DNA of 64,000 bases from Rhizomicrobium sp. (GTDB lineage Bacteria; Pseudomonadota; Alphaproteobacteria; Micropepsales; Micropepsaceae), in NCBI GenBank assembly GCA_037200045.1, contig JBBCHM010000001.1:248001-312000 (forward strand), written 5' to 3'. This document shows, in pieces, positions 43,137-53,300 of this stretch. The notes under the pieces were generated by a model. It did not search any database. It was not told where the DNA came from and saw nothing but the letters and a program-made list of their open reading frames with translations. The translations under genes were made by a program, and so were the position numbers. How positions within the stretch are numbered: position 1 is the first letter of the stretch; the number at the start of each line of letters is the position of its first letter.

Positions 43137-43455
43137 TCGTCGAAATGGCCGATGAGGGCGAGCCAGCGGACGCGACCGCATCAGCCGGCCAAATGGCTCC
43201 GGATGATGGCGATGGCATCCTTATCGCCGAAACCAGCGTCACTGCGCGGCTCGCGCATCGCGCTTCGATCGAGGTCTTGCCGGGTCATATGGGAAGTGCA
43301 TTCGGCCATCAACAAAGCGTGCGGATGCGGCTACGGGCGCACGGCGCCAAGGTCGGAGAACCGTTTCGGCTCCGCGGGTGTCTCAGCGTCTAAGCACGGA
43401 GGACTCCACGAATAAATCTTTCGATTGTCGTTGACTCCACTGTTTCGTCTCTTTA
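43137..43455. other. Scrambled region between truncated cysK and the TetR gene
   Basis: No credible gene. On the minus strand a 30-residue piece ([20 protein letters not shown]) looks like the end of an amidohydrolase, in pieces and interrupted by a stop, but I do not trust this enough to annotate it as a gene. The right end becomes AT-rich before the palindrome at 43456. Confidence 0.4.
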
Positions 43456-43483
43456 AATCTGAATCTGCATCCAGATTCAGATT
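43456..43483. promoter_or_regulatory. Perfect 28-bp palindrome over the tetR start region, likely operator
   Basis: AATCTGAATCTG-CATC-CAGATTCAGATT: 12-bp perfect arms with a 4-base centre, ending 6 bases before the ATG at 43490. It is typical in size for a TetR operator and would block transcription or ribosome access of its own gene. Each arm itself contains a direct repeat of ATCTGA/ATCTG. Confidence 0.8.
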
Positions 43484-43489
43484 GTATCG

Positions 43490-44155
43490 ATGCCCAAGTT
43501 AACTGACCGGGCCGGTAGGCGGGACAACGACAGCAGGCAGGAAAGCCCTGCTAACTCCTTGCCAGCATTGCAGGAACGTTCACGCGAGACGCGTGACCGG
43601 CTGATTGCTGCGGCGGAAGAGGCGTTCAGCCAGAGGGGCTATGAAGGCGCCCGGATCGCCGACATAGCCAAAGCGGCGGGTTGCTCGACTGGCTCGGTCT
43701 ACTTCCGATTCAAAGACAAGAGCGCGCTGTTCGCCGGCATCGTCGAGCGCTTTGCTGAGGAAGCGCAGGCTCTTGTTCAGGCCCTGCCCGTGCCTGGAGC
43801 GGGGATGGGCGCGGTTGAACTGATCCAGATACTGGTGTCGGGGGTGGCGGATCTCTTTTTCGCCCACCGGGGCCTTTTTCGCGCCGTGGTCGAGCGCGGC
43901 GTTCACTTCCCGCCTGCCTTCATCGCCGTGGTGCGTGTACGCGCCGATCTCGACCGTGTGATCGGCAATGCCGTACGCGCACATCGTAGCGAACCCGGCC
44001 GCGATCTGGATCTAGAGGTCCGCGTGGCCACTCAGATCATCTACGGCTTCCTGTTCAACATCGTGATCAATCCCCTGTCGCCGACGCGGAGCGATGGAGA
44101 GCGCGCGATCGCCGAATTGGCCAAGGCCGTCATCGCCTATTTGAAACTCAATTAG
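43490..44155 (+). CDS. TetR/AcrR-family transcriptional regulator
   Basis: A 221-residue repressor. The N-terminal HTH domain starts after a 25-residue basic leader: RETRDRLIAAAEEAFSQRGYEGARIADIAKAAGCSTGSVYFRFKDKSALFAGIVERFAEEA. The ligand domain (residues 90-215) is unassigned. It is preceded at once by a perfect palindrome and followed after 25 bases by the trimeric adhesin gene, so it may repress itself and the adhesin. The target of its left side (cysK relic, SDR) is less likely. Confidence 0.92.
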   Translation: MPKLTDRAGRRDNDSRQESPANSLPALQERSRETRDRLIAAAEEAFSQRGYEGARIADIAKAAGCSTGSVYFRFKDKSALFAGIVERFAEEAQALVQALPVPGAGMGAVELIQILVSGVADLFFAHRGLFRAVVERGVHFPPAFIAVVRVRADLDRVIGNAVRAHRSEPGRDLDLEVRVATQIIYGFLFNIVINPLSPTRSDGERAIAELAKAVIAYLKLN

Positions 44156-44180
44156 CCGAACGAAGAAGTGCCGGGGTGTC

Positions 44181-47100
44181 ATGATCAAGCTGCGTCTATC
44201 GCTCCTAGCGGCGGCTTCCACCGCCGTTCTTTTATCGATCGCGCCGGCTGAAGCCGCTGGCGACACGTGCGGCAGCGGAACGGCGGGCGGTACGCGATCG
44301 ATCGCCTGCGGCACGAGTTCGGTAGCTTCCGGGACTGAGAGCGTCGTTTACGGCTATGACGGCACGGCTTCGGGAGATCAGGCGATCGCGCTGGGCGCCC
44401 GCGCCTCTGCGCAAGGCGACATTTCGGTGGCGATCGGCGCCGGCGACGGCTCGACGACTTCCAGCGCCCTGACCTACGGAACCGCTGGAATTTCCATCGG
44501 CGCGGATAGCATCGCAGGCAAGTCCGACGGCAGTTCTCCTTACGACGCGGCGATCGGCTACCATGCCTATGCGCAGGGCGGTCAGAGTTCGGCATATGGC
44601 TATTTCACCAATGCCTCGGGCGTCGACGCGTCCGCCTTCGGCGACAATGCAACCGCGTCCGGCACCAGCAGCTTCGCGGGCGGCGCCTATGCAACGGCGT
44701 CCGGCGATAGGTCCATAGCCATCGGCGGCGACTCCAACAGCACCAGTGCCGCGCATGGCTATGGGTCGGGCTCCGTCGCCATCGGCGACTTCAGCCGCGC
44801 CGGCGCCGCCGACGGAAGCACCTTCCACGACACGGCGGTCGGCTACAGTGCGCAAGCCAATGGCGGCGACAGCAGCGCGTTCGGCAATTCCAGCGTCGCC
44901 AGTGCCCAGCATGCATCAGCCTTCGGCTTTAATGCGAGCGCGGCAGGGGCAAGCAGTATCGCCTCAGGCTTTTCGAGCCATGCCAGCGGCGACTCCGCCG
45001 CCGCCTATGGCGCCTCCAGTTCGGCTTCCGGGGTACATAGCCTTGCCGTGGGCGAGGGCGCATCGGCCACGGATTCGAACACGGTCGCCCTCGGCGCCGG
45101 CGCCTCTGCCATCGCCGAGCACGGCCTTGCCGCCGGCGCCGGTGCGAGCGCCACCGGGGACGAAAGTGTCGCGCTGGGCTATGGCAGTTCGTCCTCCAAC
45201 AACGACACAACCGCAATCGGCACATCGGCCGATGCCAGTGGCGACTCCTCGAACGCCGTGGGTTAATTCAGCAGCGCGAGCGGCCCCGGTAGCGTGGTGA
45301 TCGGTCAGGGCGCCTCCGCCACGGGCTTCTACGGCGTGGCGAGCGGCTATTTTTCCTCCGCCGGCGGCTTTTACAGCGTCGCGAGCGGCTATTTCTCGTC
45401 CGCCAGCGGCGCTTACAGCTCCGCGATCGGTGGCGGTTACGACTGGAATCACGATGGCGTCATCGATGTCGACGAAGCCACGCTCGCCAACGGAACGGCC
45501 GCCAGCGCTTTCGGGGGCGGCGCCATCGCCAACGCGACCAACGCGACCTCCGTCGGCGCGGGGAGCAGCGTAACGGGCGCCAATTCCTCGGCGCTTGGTG
45601 TGGGGGCCTATGCGGGCGGCATCGCGGCCGGCAATTCCGCCAACAGCTTCACCAATGCCTACACCACGGCGCTCGGCGCGGGGGCAGAGGCCGGCGCCAC
45701 CGGGACGGGCGAAACCTACGCCACCGCCGTCGGTTACGGCGCGACGGCCAATGCGGCCAATGCCACCGCGCTCGGCTCCGAATCATCGGCGCTTTCGAGC
45801 AACGCCATGGCCATTGGGTTCGCCTCGACGGCCAGCGCCACCAACAGTGTCGCGCTCGGTTCCAGCGCCGTGGCGACCGCCGCAAATGCCATGGCCTTTG
45901 GCGACAACGCCAATGCATCCAGCGCGGATTCGATCGTCCTCGGCGCCTCCGCTGCCGTCGGTCAAAGCGGCGGCAGCCACGCCCAATCGGGGCAGGCCGG
46001 AATCGCCATCGGCGGCGCATCCAATGTTCGGGCCGACGACTCGGTCGCGGTCGGCGGTTCAGCTCTCGTCAGCGATAATTCGGATCACGGTGCCGCATTC
46101 GGCTATGGCGCGACCGTCGCGCTCGGCAATGAATTCTCCACCGCCCTTGGTTCTGCGGCCCAGGCCGGCGTCGCCGGGCTTCCCCTTGGCAGCCAGCGGC
46201 AGACTTATGCGACCGCGGTGGGCTACAACGCGCGCGCTCCAGAACAACACCACCGCGACCGGCGGCAACAGCTACGCCCTCGGCGTGAGCGACAGCGCCT
46301 TCGGCGCCGGCGCGCTTGCCGGCGGCAATGGCGGCAACGGTTTCACCAATGCCAACGACACTGCGATCGGCGCGGGCGCGCAGGCCGGCGCGCTTCAGTC
46401 CTCTGCAACCGGCTCGACCGCGGTCGGCGCCGCGGCGCTCGCCAATTACGGCGACGACACGGTGATGGGTAATGCGGCCTCGTCCACCGGAATTGCGGCG
46501 AGCGCCTTTGGCATGAATTCGAGCGCGCATGACGGCGGCTCGGCCTTCGGCTTCGGCGCCGGCGGGAATTCCAGCTCGGCATTCGGTGAGTTCGCCGCTG
46601 CGAACGGAAATTCTGCACTCGCCATCGGCAATTCGGCCGCGGCCGGCGGAGATACCAGTGCGGCGGTCGGCGATCTCGCCAGTTCCACCGGATTCGCCGG
46701 TTCGTCCTTCGGCGTCCAATCCTCGGCGGGCGGCAGCTACAGCACGGCGCTCGGCGCGCATGCTTCCGCCGACGCGTCGAACACAATCGCGCTCGGCGGC
46801 GGCGACAATGCGCTGACTTTTGGCGCCAGCGCATCCGTCAGCGGCGCGATCGCGATCGGCGCCAGTACCGGGGCGAGCGCGGCGAACGCTGTCGCGCTCG
46901 GCCTCGGCGCTCGGGCGACGGGCTCCAACAGCGTTGCCATCGGCTCCAACGCATTGGCCAACGTCGCCAACACCGTGTCGTTCGGCGCCATTGGCAGCGA
47001 GCGCAGGCTCGTCAACGTCGCGGCTGGGACACTCATATCCGGCGGCACCGACGCTGTGAATGCTGGCCAGCTCTTCACCACCAACGCGAATCTTGCCAGC

Positions 47101-48645
47101 CTAACGACGACAGTCTCCGGCAACGCCTCGGATATAGACGGCCTGCGGACCACGGTGGGCGGCAATACGTCCGACATCGCGTCGCTAACGACCAATCTCG
47201 GCGACCTGACGACCACGGTCTCCGGTAACACGAGCGACGTTACGCGCCTGCAAACAACCGTCAGCGGCAACACGTCCGACATAGCCGGACTGCAGACCGC
47301 CGTCGGTAACAACGCGGCAGGCCTCACCAATCTGACAATGACGGTCTCGGGCAATTCATCCGATATAGCCGGCCTGCAGACGACCGTTTCCGCCAATACG
47401 ACTGACATTACGACACTGAACACCACGATCGACGGCGCTGTCGCGAATATATCGGGCCTCACGACGGCGGTTGGCACCCACACGACCCAGATCGCCGCGC
47501 TGCAAGCCGATGTCGGCAATCTGGCGAGCGACATCAATTCGTTATCGGCCGGCGGCTCGACCTATGTGAAAGTCAACAGCTCCGGCACGGCGGCGCAGGC
47601 CAGTGGCGGCGACGCTGCGGCAATCGGCACCGGCTCGGTCGCGAGCGGCGATTCCTCGATCGCCTTCGGCAATGGTGCCGAGGCGACTCGGAACGGCGCG
47701 ATCGCCATGGGTTACGGCGCGTCCTCGACTGGAGCGAATGCGATCGCGATTGGCGCGGGCGCGTCCGCGACAGGCTCTGTCGCGGTCGGCAACGGTGCCA
47801 CGGCCGCCAATGGCGGCTCGGCTTATGGTGATTTCGCGATTGCGACGGGCGCCGATTCCGCCGCGCTCGGCGCGAACGCCAGCGCGACTGCCGAAAACGC
47901 CGTGGCGATTGGAAACGGTTCGGTCGCCGCGGTCGCCAACACAGTGTCCTTCGGCACCGCTGCCAACCGGCGCGTTCTGACCAATGTTGCCGACGGCGCT
48001 ATCGCGGCGAGCAGCGGCGATGTCGTGACGGGCGGCCAGCTCTACACGACCAACCAAAACGTCGCCGTGGCGCAGGGCACCGCCAATACGGCGCTGGCCA
48101 TTGGCCAGAACGCCGTGGCTTATGACGGCCCATCCCATACGAATGTGACGTTCAATCCGTCGGGCCAGGCGGCAACGCTGCACAATGTCGCCGCGGGCGC
48201 CGCGGCGACGGACGCGGTCAATGTCGGTCAGCTCCAGTCGACGAATGCGGCGACGCTGAACCAAGCCGACGCCTACACCGACACGCGCGCCGTTGCGGCG
48301 GTGGGCCAGGCCAACGCCTATACGGACGACAAAGCGACCGCGACGCTAAATCAGGCCAATGCCTACACCGACAAGAAGGCCGCGGCCATCAGTGCGGACA
48401 TCGCGCGCATGGATTCGCGCAGCAATGCTGGCACCGCGCTTGCGCTGTCGTCCGGCAGCCTGCCGCAGGCCTATCCGGACGACAATGGCGTCGTCGGTGT
48501 CGGCGTCGGCGAATATAACGGCCAGACCGCGGTGTCCTTCGGCGCTTCGAGCGTCTTTGGCGACCACACCGTGGCCCGCGCCGGCGCGAGCTTCGACTCG
48601 CAAGGCTCCGCAGGCTTTTCCGCTTCCGTCGGATGGAGGTTTTGA
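44181..48645 (+). pseudogene. Trimeric autotransporter adhesin (YadA type), broken by a stop codon and a frameshift
   Basis: The gene opens with a signal peptide (LSLLAAASTAVLLSIAPAEA), then hundreds of residues of head repeats of the AxGxxSxA form, a neck (RRLVNVAAGTLISGGTDAVNAGQL, near 46998), a stalk of 14-residue repeats, a second head and two further necks, and a YadA anchor ending ASVGWRF. In this window it is not continuous: TAA at 45264-45266 interrupts AVG-FSSASG in frame (the equivalent unit nearby reads GYFSSASG, so TAT or TAC to TAA is likely), and a frameshift lies at about 46236-46241 (ARAP against QNNTTATGGN). Total length 4465 is not a multiple of three. If these are sequencing errors the gene would be functional. 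Confidence 0.88.
47101..47545 (+). repeat. 14-residue repeats of the adhesin coiled-coil stalk
   Basis: About ten copies of a 14-residue unit (two heptads) of the form TTVSGNTSDIAGLQ. The 42-base DNA unit is diverged from copy to copy. It forms the trimeric stalk between the two heads. Confidence 0.85.
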
Positions 48646-49136
48646 TGACGATGACGACTTACGATGCTTTGCCGCGGTCGGGGTTCCTCGCTTCGCGCGG
48701 CGCGACCGTGCTGCTGGCGACGCTCATATCGGCAATGGCCGGCGCCGGGGGCGCCGCGCTCGTCTCGACCGGAATGCTGTCCAATGTCGGACATCCCGCG
48801 CCAGTCGCAGCCCCGGCGGCTGAACCGGATGCCGCGCCGCGTCCGCCATTGCCGCCGCATCCCGCACTGCCGCGCATGCAGCTTCAGGCGCAATATGCCG
48901 GCCCGCTCCAGGACACGGTGGTGCAGCGGCTGCGCGATCCGGTCGACGGCACGATCTGCTATGTCTACCTGCCTATCGCCGTGCACCACGCGGCGGTGAA
49001 ACAGGAGAACGAGTATGTTGACTATGGCGCCAACGCGATCGGCGCGCTGAGTTGCTATGCGTCACCGGTGTCGCCGCGGGCTGCCGCGGCCCATGCGGCG
49101 CCGGTGCCCTCACACCAAGTTTCACCCCATTTGTAA
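48645..49136 (+). CDS. Small envelope protein coupled to the adhesin gene
   Basis: A 163-residue protein. ATG 48645 overlaps the adhesin stop codon by one base (TGATG), so they are translationally coupled. N-terminal hydrophobic helix (TVLLATLISAMAGAGGAALVS) anchors or exports it; a proline-rich linker follows (PRPPLPPHPALPR), then a compact C-terminal part with VVQRLRDPVDGTICYVYLPIAVHH and two cysteines (ICYV, SCYA). I do not know its family. Small envelope proteins downstream of trimeric adhesins can assist their assembly, as SadB-type lipoproteins do; no lipobox here. Confidence 0.7.
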   Translation: MTMTTYDALPRSGFLASRGATVLLATLISAMAGAGGAALVSTGMLSNVGHPAPVAAPAAEPDAAPRPPLPPHPALPRMQLQAQYAGPLQDTVVQRLRDPVDGTICYVYLPIAVHHAAVKQENEYVDYGANAIGALSCYASPVSPRAAAAHAAPVPSHQVSPHL

Positions 49137-49145
49137 CTTAGCCTG

Positions 49146-49331
49146 TCACGGAAGATACCGATCAATTCGGGAGCGGAGAGTCGACTCCGATCCCCGCAAG
49201 GCGATGATCGGCGCGACCGGCAGGCAGTCCTGCGGCAGATCAATCGTCGCCTTGCCCTCGGCGGTATCGAGCCGCGCCGGGGCGAATCCAATCCAGCATG
49301 TCCCAAGGCCGGCGGCCCTGGCCTCCATCAC
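49146..49331 (-). pseudogene. C-terminal remnant of a nitroreductase-family protein
   Basis: The minus-strand reading MMEARAAGLGTCWIGFAPARLDTAEGK ... LPVAPIIALRGSES is the end of the SagB/nitroreductase family (LGTCWIGF and PVAPIIVG motifs). Only about 60 residues survive and no FMN-binding N-terminus is seen upstream on the minus strand. A relic of an old gene. Confidence 0.55.
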
Positions 49332-49439
49332 CTTGATACTGTTTTGCCGCTCGCACGGAGGCGAGCATGGCTCTCTTGCGCATGACTACCTGCACGCGAA
49401 CGTCCCGTCACGGTCGCCGGTTCTATCGCCCACGCGCTG

Positions 49440-50372
49440 CTACCCGGTCCACGCCGTCGAATCGACGGAGATGCCCCCCGTCTTCTGCGCTGGGGGCGGG
49501 ATTTCGCGGGGCCGGAATTGGCCCTTGCCGCGAAACCTGACGAGATAGGTGGGCGCGAGCACGGCAAGGCTCGCCGGCTCGATCCCGAGATCGGCGAAGG
49601 AGAGCGCGCCCTTGCGCATGACAAGATCGATGCGGGCGCCGCCCGGCAATGAAACCACGGCCCGCTCGCGTTCGATCGCCCCGAGGATCCAGTCGCTGAG
49701 CGCGCGATGGCTCAGCACATTGGGTCCTGCAAGCTCGTAGGTGCGACCGTTTGCGCATCCGGGATCGGTGACGGCCTTGGCGACGGCCGCGCCTATGTCG
49801 CCCGCAAACACCGGCTGCAAACGCGTCGTCGCATTGCGCAACAGGAGCGCCGGAAACATCTGCGCGCGCGCGGCGATGCGGTTGGTGAAGCGATCGTCCG
49901 GTCCGAAAGCGCTCGCGGGGCGCAGGATTGTCGCGGCGGGGAATTCCTCTCGCACGGCGGCTTCGGCCTGTCCCCTGATGCGTCCCTGCCGCGTGCGCGA
50001 ACGGAAGGAGGCATCGAGCGTGGAGATGTGCACGAGTGTCTGCGCGCCCGCGTCCATCGCCGCCCGCGCGACCATGATGGCGCCGTCGAGATGGAGCGCC
50101 CTGTATCCTTCGCCCGACCAAGGCGCGCGCGCACCCACCATGTTCACGACCGCGCTGGCGCCACGTACTGCACGCGCAATGTCGCTTGAGGAACGGACGC
50201 TTCCATGCGTGGCCTGGATTTGGCCCGGGAGCCCCATCGACGCCAGGAATCCGGCGATATAGGGCTGGCGCACCGCAACGCGGATCCGGAAGCCGGCGCG
50301 CGCGAGCGTCCGCACGGCATGGCGGCCAAGGAAGCCCGAGCCTCCGAACACCGTCACAATCTTGTCGCGCAC
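49440..50372 (-). CDS. NAD(P)-binding protein of the NDUFA9-like (complex I) epimerase family
   Basis: A 310-residue atypical short-chain dehydrogenase. The start KIVTVFGGSGFLGRHAVRTLARAGFRIRVAVR is a Rossmann NAD(P) site; VVNMVGARAPWSGEGYRALHLDGA and LRPASAFGPDDRFTNRIAARA, and GRTYELAGPNVLSHRALSDWI follow. This is the pattern of bacterial proteins related to the NDUFA9 subunit. The catalytic Tyr-x-x-x-Lys is not obvious. The long open frame that overlaps it in another minus-strand frame is a shadow. Confidence 0.85.
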   Translation of the reverse strand: MRDKIVTVFGGSGFLGRHAVRTLARAGFRIRVAVRQPYIAGFLASMGLPGQIQATHGSVRSSSDIARAVRGASAVVNMVGARAPWSGEGYRALHLDGAIMVARAAMDAGAQTLVHISTLDASFRSRTRQGRIRGQAEAAVREEFPAATILRPASAFGPDDRFTNRIAARAQMFPALLLRNATTRLQPVFAGDIGAAVAKAVTDPGCANGRTYELAGPNVLSHRALSDWILGAIERERAVVSLPGGARIDLVMRKGALSFADLGIEPASLAVLAPTYLVRFRGKGQFRPREIPPPAQKTGGISVDSTAWTG

Positions 50373-50789
50373 ACCCCAACCCCGAACGGAAGCACCCCAT
50401 GACCAGCCCCACGGGTCGATTATCGAGACTAAGTCATTCTCGCCAAGCTCACCATTGCAAACGACCGGCGAGCGTTAACATTCGAACGACCCACGCACTG
50501 TTGGCCCATCAGTGTTGCGTCAAGGCTTCGGTCGCCCCAACTGCAAATCTGCGAATATCTTATTTACCATTCGGCAATTGCACATCCGCTAGCGTCTCTG
50601 CCCAATTGAACGGCATCGTCGCGCCTGTTTGTGGTTATGCGCCTTCCCGGACCTCGCATGATGATTTGATGAATTTTGCCCAGCACGAGCAATAGACTGG
50701 TCATCGCGTCTGCTGCGTGGAAAGAAGGACGCTGTCGGGAGTTCAGGCTTCTGGGTCCCTGCCAGGGGCGCGAGCGGTTGGGGGATAAT
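50373..50789. other. Intergenic region before the malic enzyme
   Basis: No gene recognised. Upstream of the GTG at 50790 there is GGGGGA close to the start. AT-richer bases at 50550-50580 may hold the promoter. Confidence 0.5.
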
Positions 50790-52541
50790 GTGATAACGCG
50801 CTTTTGGTGGGGGCGTCGCGCCCGCTATGTCGAAACGGAATTGACTGGCATCGACCTGATCAACCAACCCCTTCTCAACAAGGGAACGGCGTTCAGCGAC
50901 AAGGAGCGCGGGCTCTTCCGGTTGCACGGCCTGTTGCCGCCGCATGTGGGCACGCTGGACGAACAGGTAGACCGCCGGTTGAGAGCGCTGAGAGCCTATT
51001 CGTCGGATTTCGAGCGTTACTCGTTTCTGCGCGACCTCCAGGACACCAACGAAACGCTGTTCTATGCATTGCTCGTGCGCCATACCGAGGAGATGTTGCC
51101 GCTGATCTATACGCCCACGGTCGGCGAGGGCAGCCAGCGCTTCAGCGAAATCTGGCGCAAGCCGCGGGGCGTATTCCTGAGCTATCCCAATCGCAACCGC
51201 ATCGCGGAAATTCTCGCCGACCCTCATTTCGATCGGGTGCGCATCGTCGTGGTCAGCGACGGCGAGCGTATTCTGGGCTTGGGCGACCAGGGCGCCGGCG
51301 GCATGAGCATTCCCATCGGCAAACTCGCGCTCTACACGGCTTGCGCGGGCATCCACCCGGTCGAAACCCTTCCCATTTTGCTTGATGGGGGCACGAACAA
51401 CGAAGAGCGCCTTGCCGATCCTCTCTATGTCGGCTGGAGACATGAGCGCGTGCGCGGCGACCGCTATGATGAATTCGTGGAGACCTTCGTACAGGCGCTT
51501 CTGCGCCGCTGGCCGCATGTGCTTCTGCAATGGGAGGACTTCGCGAGCCCGAATGCCGGCCGCCTGCTCGAGCGATATCGCGACCGGCTGTGCACGTTCA
51601 ACGACGACATTCAGGGCACGGCAGCCGTTGCCGCAGGCACACTGCTTGCCGCGGCAAACGTGACGGGCGTGCCGCTGGCGCAGCAGCGCATCGCCTTGGT
51701 CGGCGCCGGATCGGCGGGAACGGGAATTTGCGCCCTGCTTCTACGCGCCATGATCGAGGACGGCATGGGCGAAGAGGAGGCGCGGCGCCGTTTCTTCGCC
51801 ATCGACCGCGACGGGCTTCTCGTCGAGGGCATGGCGAACATCACGTCGGCGCAAGCCCCGTTCGTACAACCGCGCGAAGCGATTGCGGGCTGGAAGCTGC
51901 GGGATCCCGCGCGCATCGGCCTGTTCGACGTCATGGCGAACGCGCATCCCACGACGTTGATCGGCGTTTCGGGCCAGGCCGGCGCTTTCAAGGAGGACGC
52001 AATCCGCGAGATGGCGCGCCATGTCGCGCGACCCCTGATCTTTCCGCTGTCCAATCCCACATCGCGTAGCGAGGCCTCGCCCGCCGACCTCCTGGCGTGG
52101 ACGGAAGGGCGCGCGCTCATCGGCACGGGCAGTCCGTTTCCTTCCGCAAGCTGGAACGGAAAAACCGTATCCATTGCGCAGACGAACAACGCCTACATTT
52201 TCCCCGGCATGGGTCTTGGCGTGCTCGCCGTGGGTGCACGACGGGTCACCGACTCCATGTTCATGGCCGCTGCCAGGGCGCTTGCCGGAATTTCTCCCGC
52301 CGCAAAGGAACCTTCCGGTCTCCTGTTGCCGGCAATTCCGGATTTGCGCGCCGTTGCCCGTGTGGTGGCCGTCGCCGTGGCGCAGCAGGCCGCGAAGGAC
52401 GGCGTGGCTCGCAGGTTTGGTGCCAAAGCTCTCGCGCGCCGTATCGCGGGGACGATGTGGGAACCGGATTACCTACCCTATCGCCGCATACCTCGCCGCC
52501 GTCCGCACACCTCGGGACACCGGTTCCACCTCGGGCACTAG
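50790..52541 (+). CDS. maeA: NAD-dependent malic enzyme
   Basis: A 583-residue enzyme (GTG 50790; a longer frame from TTG 50676 is open but unlike the family start), making pyruvate, CO2 and NADH from malate. Family marks in order: LLNKGTAFSDKERGLFRLHGLLPP, LQDTNETLFYALLVRH, IYTPTVGEGSQRFSEIWR, VVVSDGERILGLGDQGAGGM, QWEDFASPNAGRLLERYRDRLCTFNDDIQGTAAVAAG, the NAD loop GAGSAGTGI, and TLIGVSGQAGAFKED, SNPTSRSEASPADLLAWTEG. The length matches E. coli MaeA (565). Confidence 0.93.
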   Translation: MITRFWWGRRARYVETELTGIDLINQPLLNKGTAFSDKERGLFRLHGLLPPHVGTLDEQVDRRLRALRAYSSDFERYSFLRDLQDTNETLFYALLVRHTEEMLPLIYTPTVGEGSQRFSEIWRKPRGVFLSYPNRNRIAEILADPHFDRVRIVVVSDGERILGLGDQGAGGMSIPIGKLALYTACAGIHPVETLPILLDGGTNNEERLADPLYVGWRHERVRGDRYDEFVETFVQALLRRWPHVLLQWEDFASPNAGRLLERYRDRLCTFNDDIQGTAAVAAGTLLAAANVTGVPLAQQRIALVGAGSAGTGICALLLRAMIEDGMGEEEARRRFFAIDRDGLLVEGMANITSAQAPFVQPREAIAGWKLRDPARIGLFDVMANAHPTTLIGVSGQAGAFKEDAIREMARHVARPLIFPLSNPTSRSEASPADLLAWTEGRALIGTGSPFPSASWNGKTVSIAQTNNAYIFPGMGLGVLAVGARRVTDSMFMAAARALAGISPAAKEPSGLLLPAIPDLRAVARVVAVAVAQQAAKDGVARRFGAKALARRIAGTMWEPDYLPYRRIPRRRPHTSGHRFHLGH

Positions 52542-52604
52542 GTCACATACTCAAAAAGAAAAGGGGTTCCCAATTTAGGCGAACGGTGATTCGAATTTCC
52601 GGCG

Positions 52605-53203
52605 ATGGGAGTTTGGATGGCTCGCTTCGATTTGACGGATTTCGAGTGGTCGGTGATCGCTCCGCTGCTGCCGAACAAGGTGCGCGGGGTTGAGCGGGTG
52701 GACGACCGACGGGTCTTGAACGGGATATTCTGGCGTCTTCGAACGGAAGCGCCCTGGGCGGACATTCCGGAACGCTATGGCCCTCACACGACCTGCGTGA
52801 ACCGCTTCAACCGGTGGCGCAAGGCCGGCGTGTGGGATCGTCTTCGGGAAGCGGTGTCGAAGGCTTATGACGGCGACATCCAGATGATCGATTCCTCGTC
52901 GATCCGGGTGCACCAGCACGCCGCCAACGGTCAAAAAGAGAGACGCGATCCCGTTGCATGGGTCGCTCGCGGGGCGGGCTGACCACCAAGATCCACGCTC
53001 TCGTCGATGCCTGCGGATCGCCGATTGTACTGCAGTTGAGCGAGGGGCAAGCCTATGGCAAGCGCAACCTTATCGAGCGGTTCTTCAACAAACTCAAGCA
53101 ATTCCGAGCCATCGCCACGCGATACGACAAACGCGACGACAACTATCTTGCAAACTCGCCTCAGCACGAATTTGGATGCGCTTTGATGAGGCGATGGCTC
53201 TAA
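52605..53203 (+). mobile_element. Defective IS5-family transposase gene, internally deleted
   Basis: The first frame begins MARFDLTDFEWSVIAPLLP (ATG 52617) with RVDDRRVLNGIFWRLRTEAPWADIPERYGP and IQMIDSSSIRVHQHAANGQKE, the IS5-group first catalytic Asp region (MIDSSSIRVHQ). A second frame (from 52958) continues RSRGGLTTKIHALVDACGSPIVL, as in the two-frame IS427-like group. About 65 residues are then missing: after LSEGQA the text jumps to KRNLIERFFNKLKQFRAIATRYDKRDDNYLA. The lost part holds the second catalytic Asp (DRGYD). C-terminal Glu region remains. It cannot transpose. Terminal repeats could not be recognised. Confidence 0.82.
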
Positions 53204-53300
53204 TGCCAGAACTCGCGGACATTGAGATCGCTAAATCCAGATTGACGCTGATCGCGCTGCCTTGCTTCGGAACCATTATGTGGCACATCGTGCTGATCTC

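Noticed and set aside
43145..43393. An 82-codon plus-strand frame between cysK and tetR
   Set aside because: No motif, no ribosome site, and it lies in the scrambled region after the cysK break.
47101..47545. Regular repeats that could suggest a CRISPR array
   Set aside because: The units are coding, 42 bases long, without constant repeats and unique spacers, and form the adhesin stalk. No cas genes are present.
49423..50412. A 329-codon minus-strand frame overlapping the NDUFA9-like gene
   Set aside because: The competing frame has a Rossmann fold and family motifs; this one is arginine-rich and has none.
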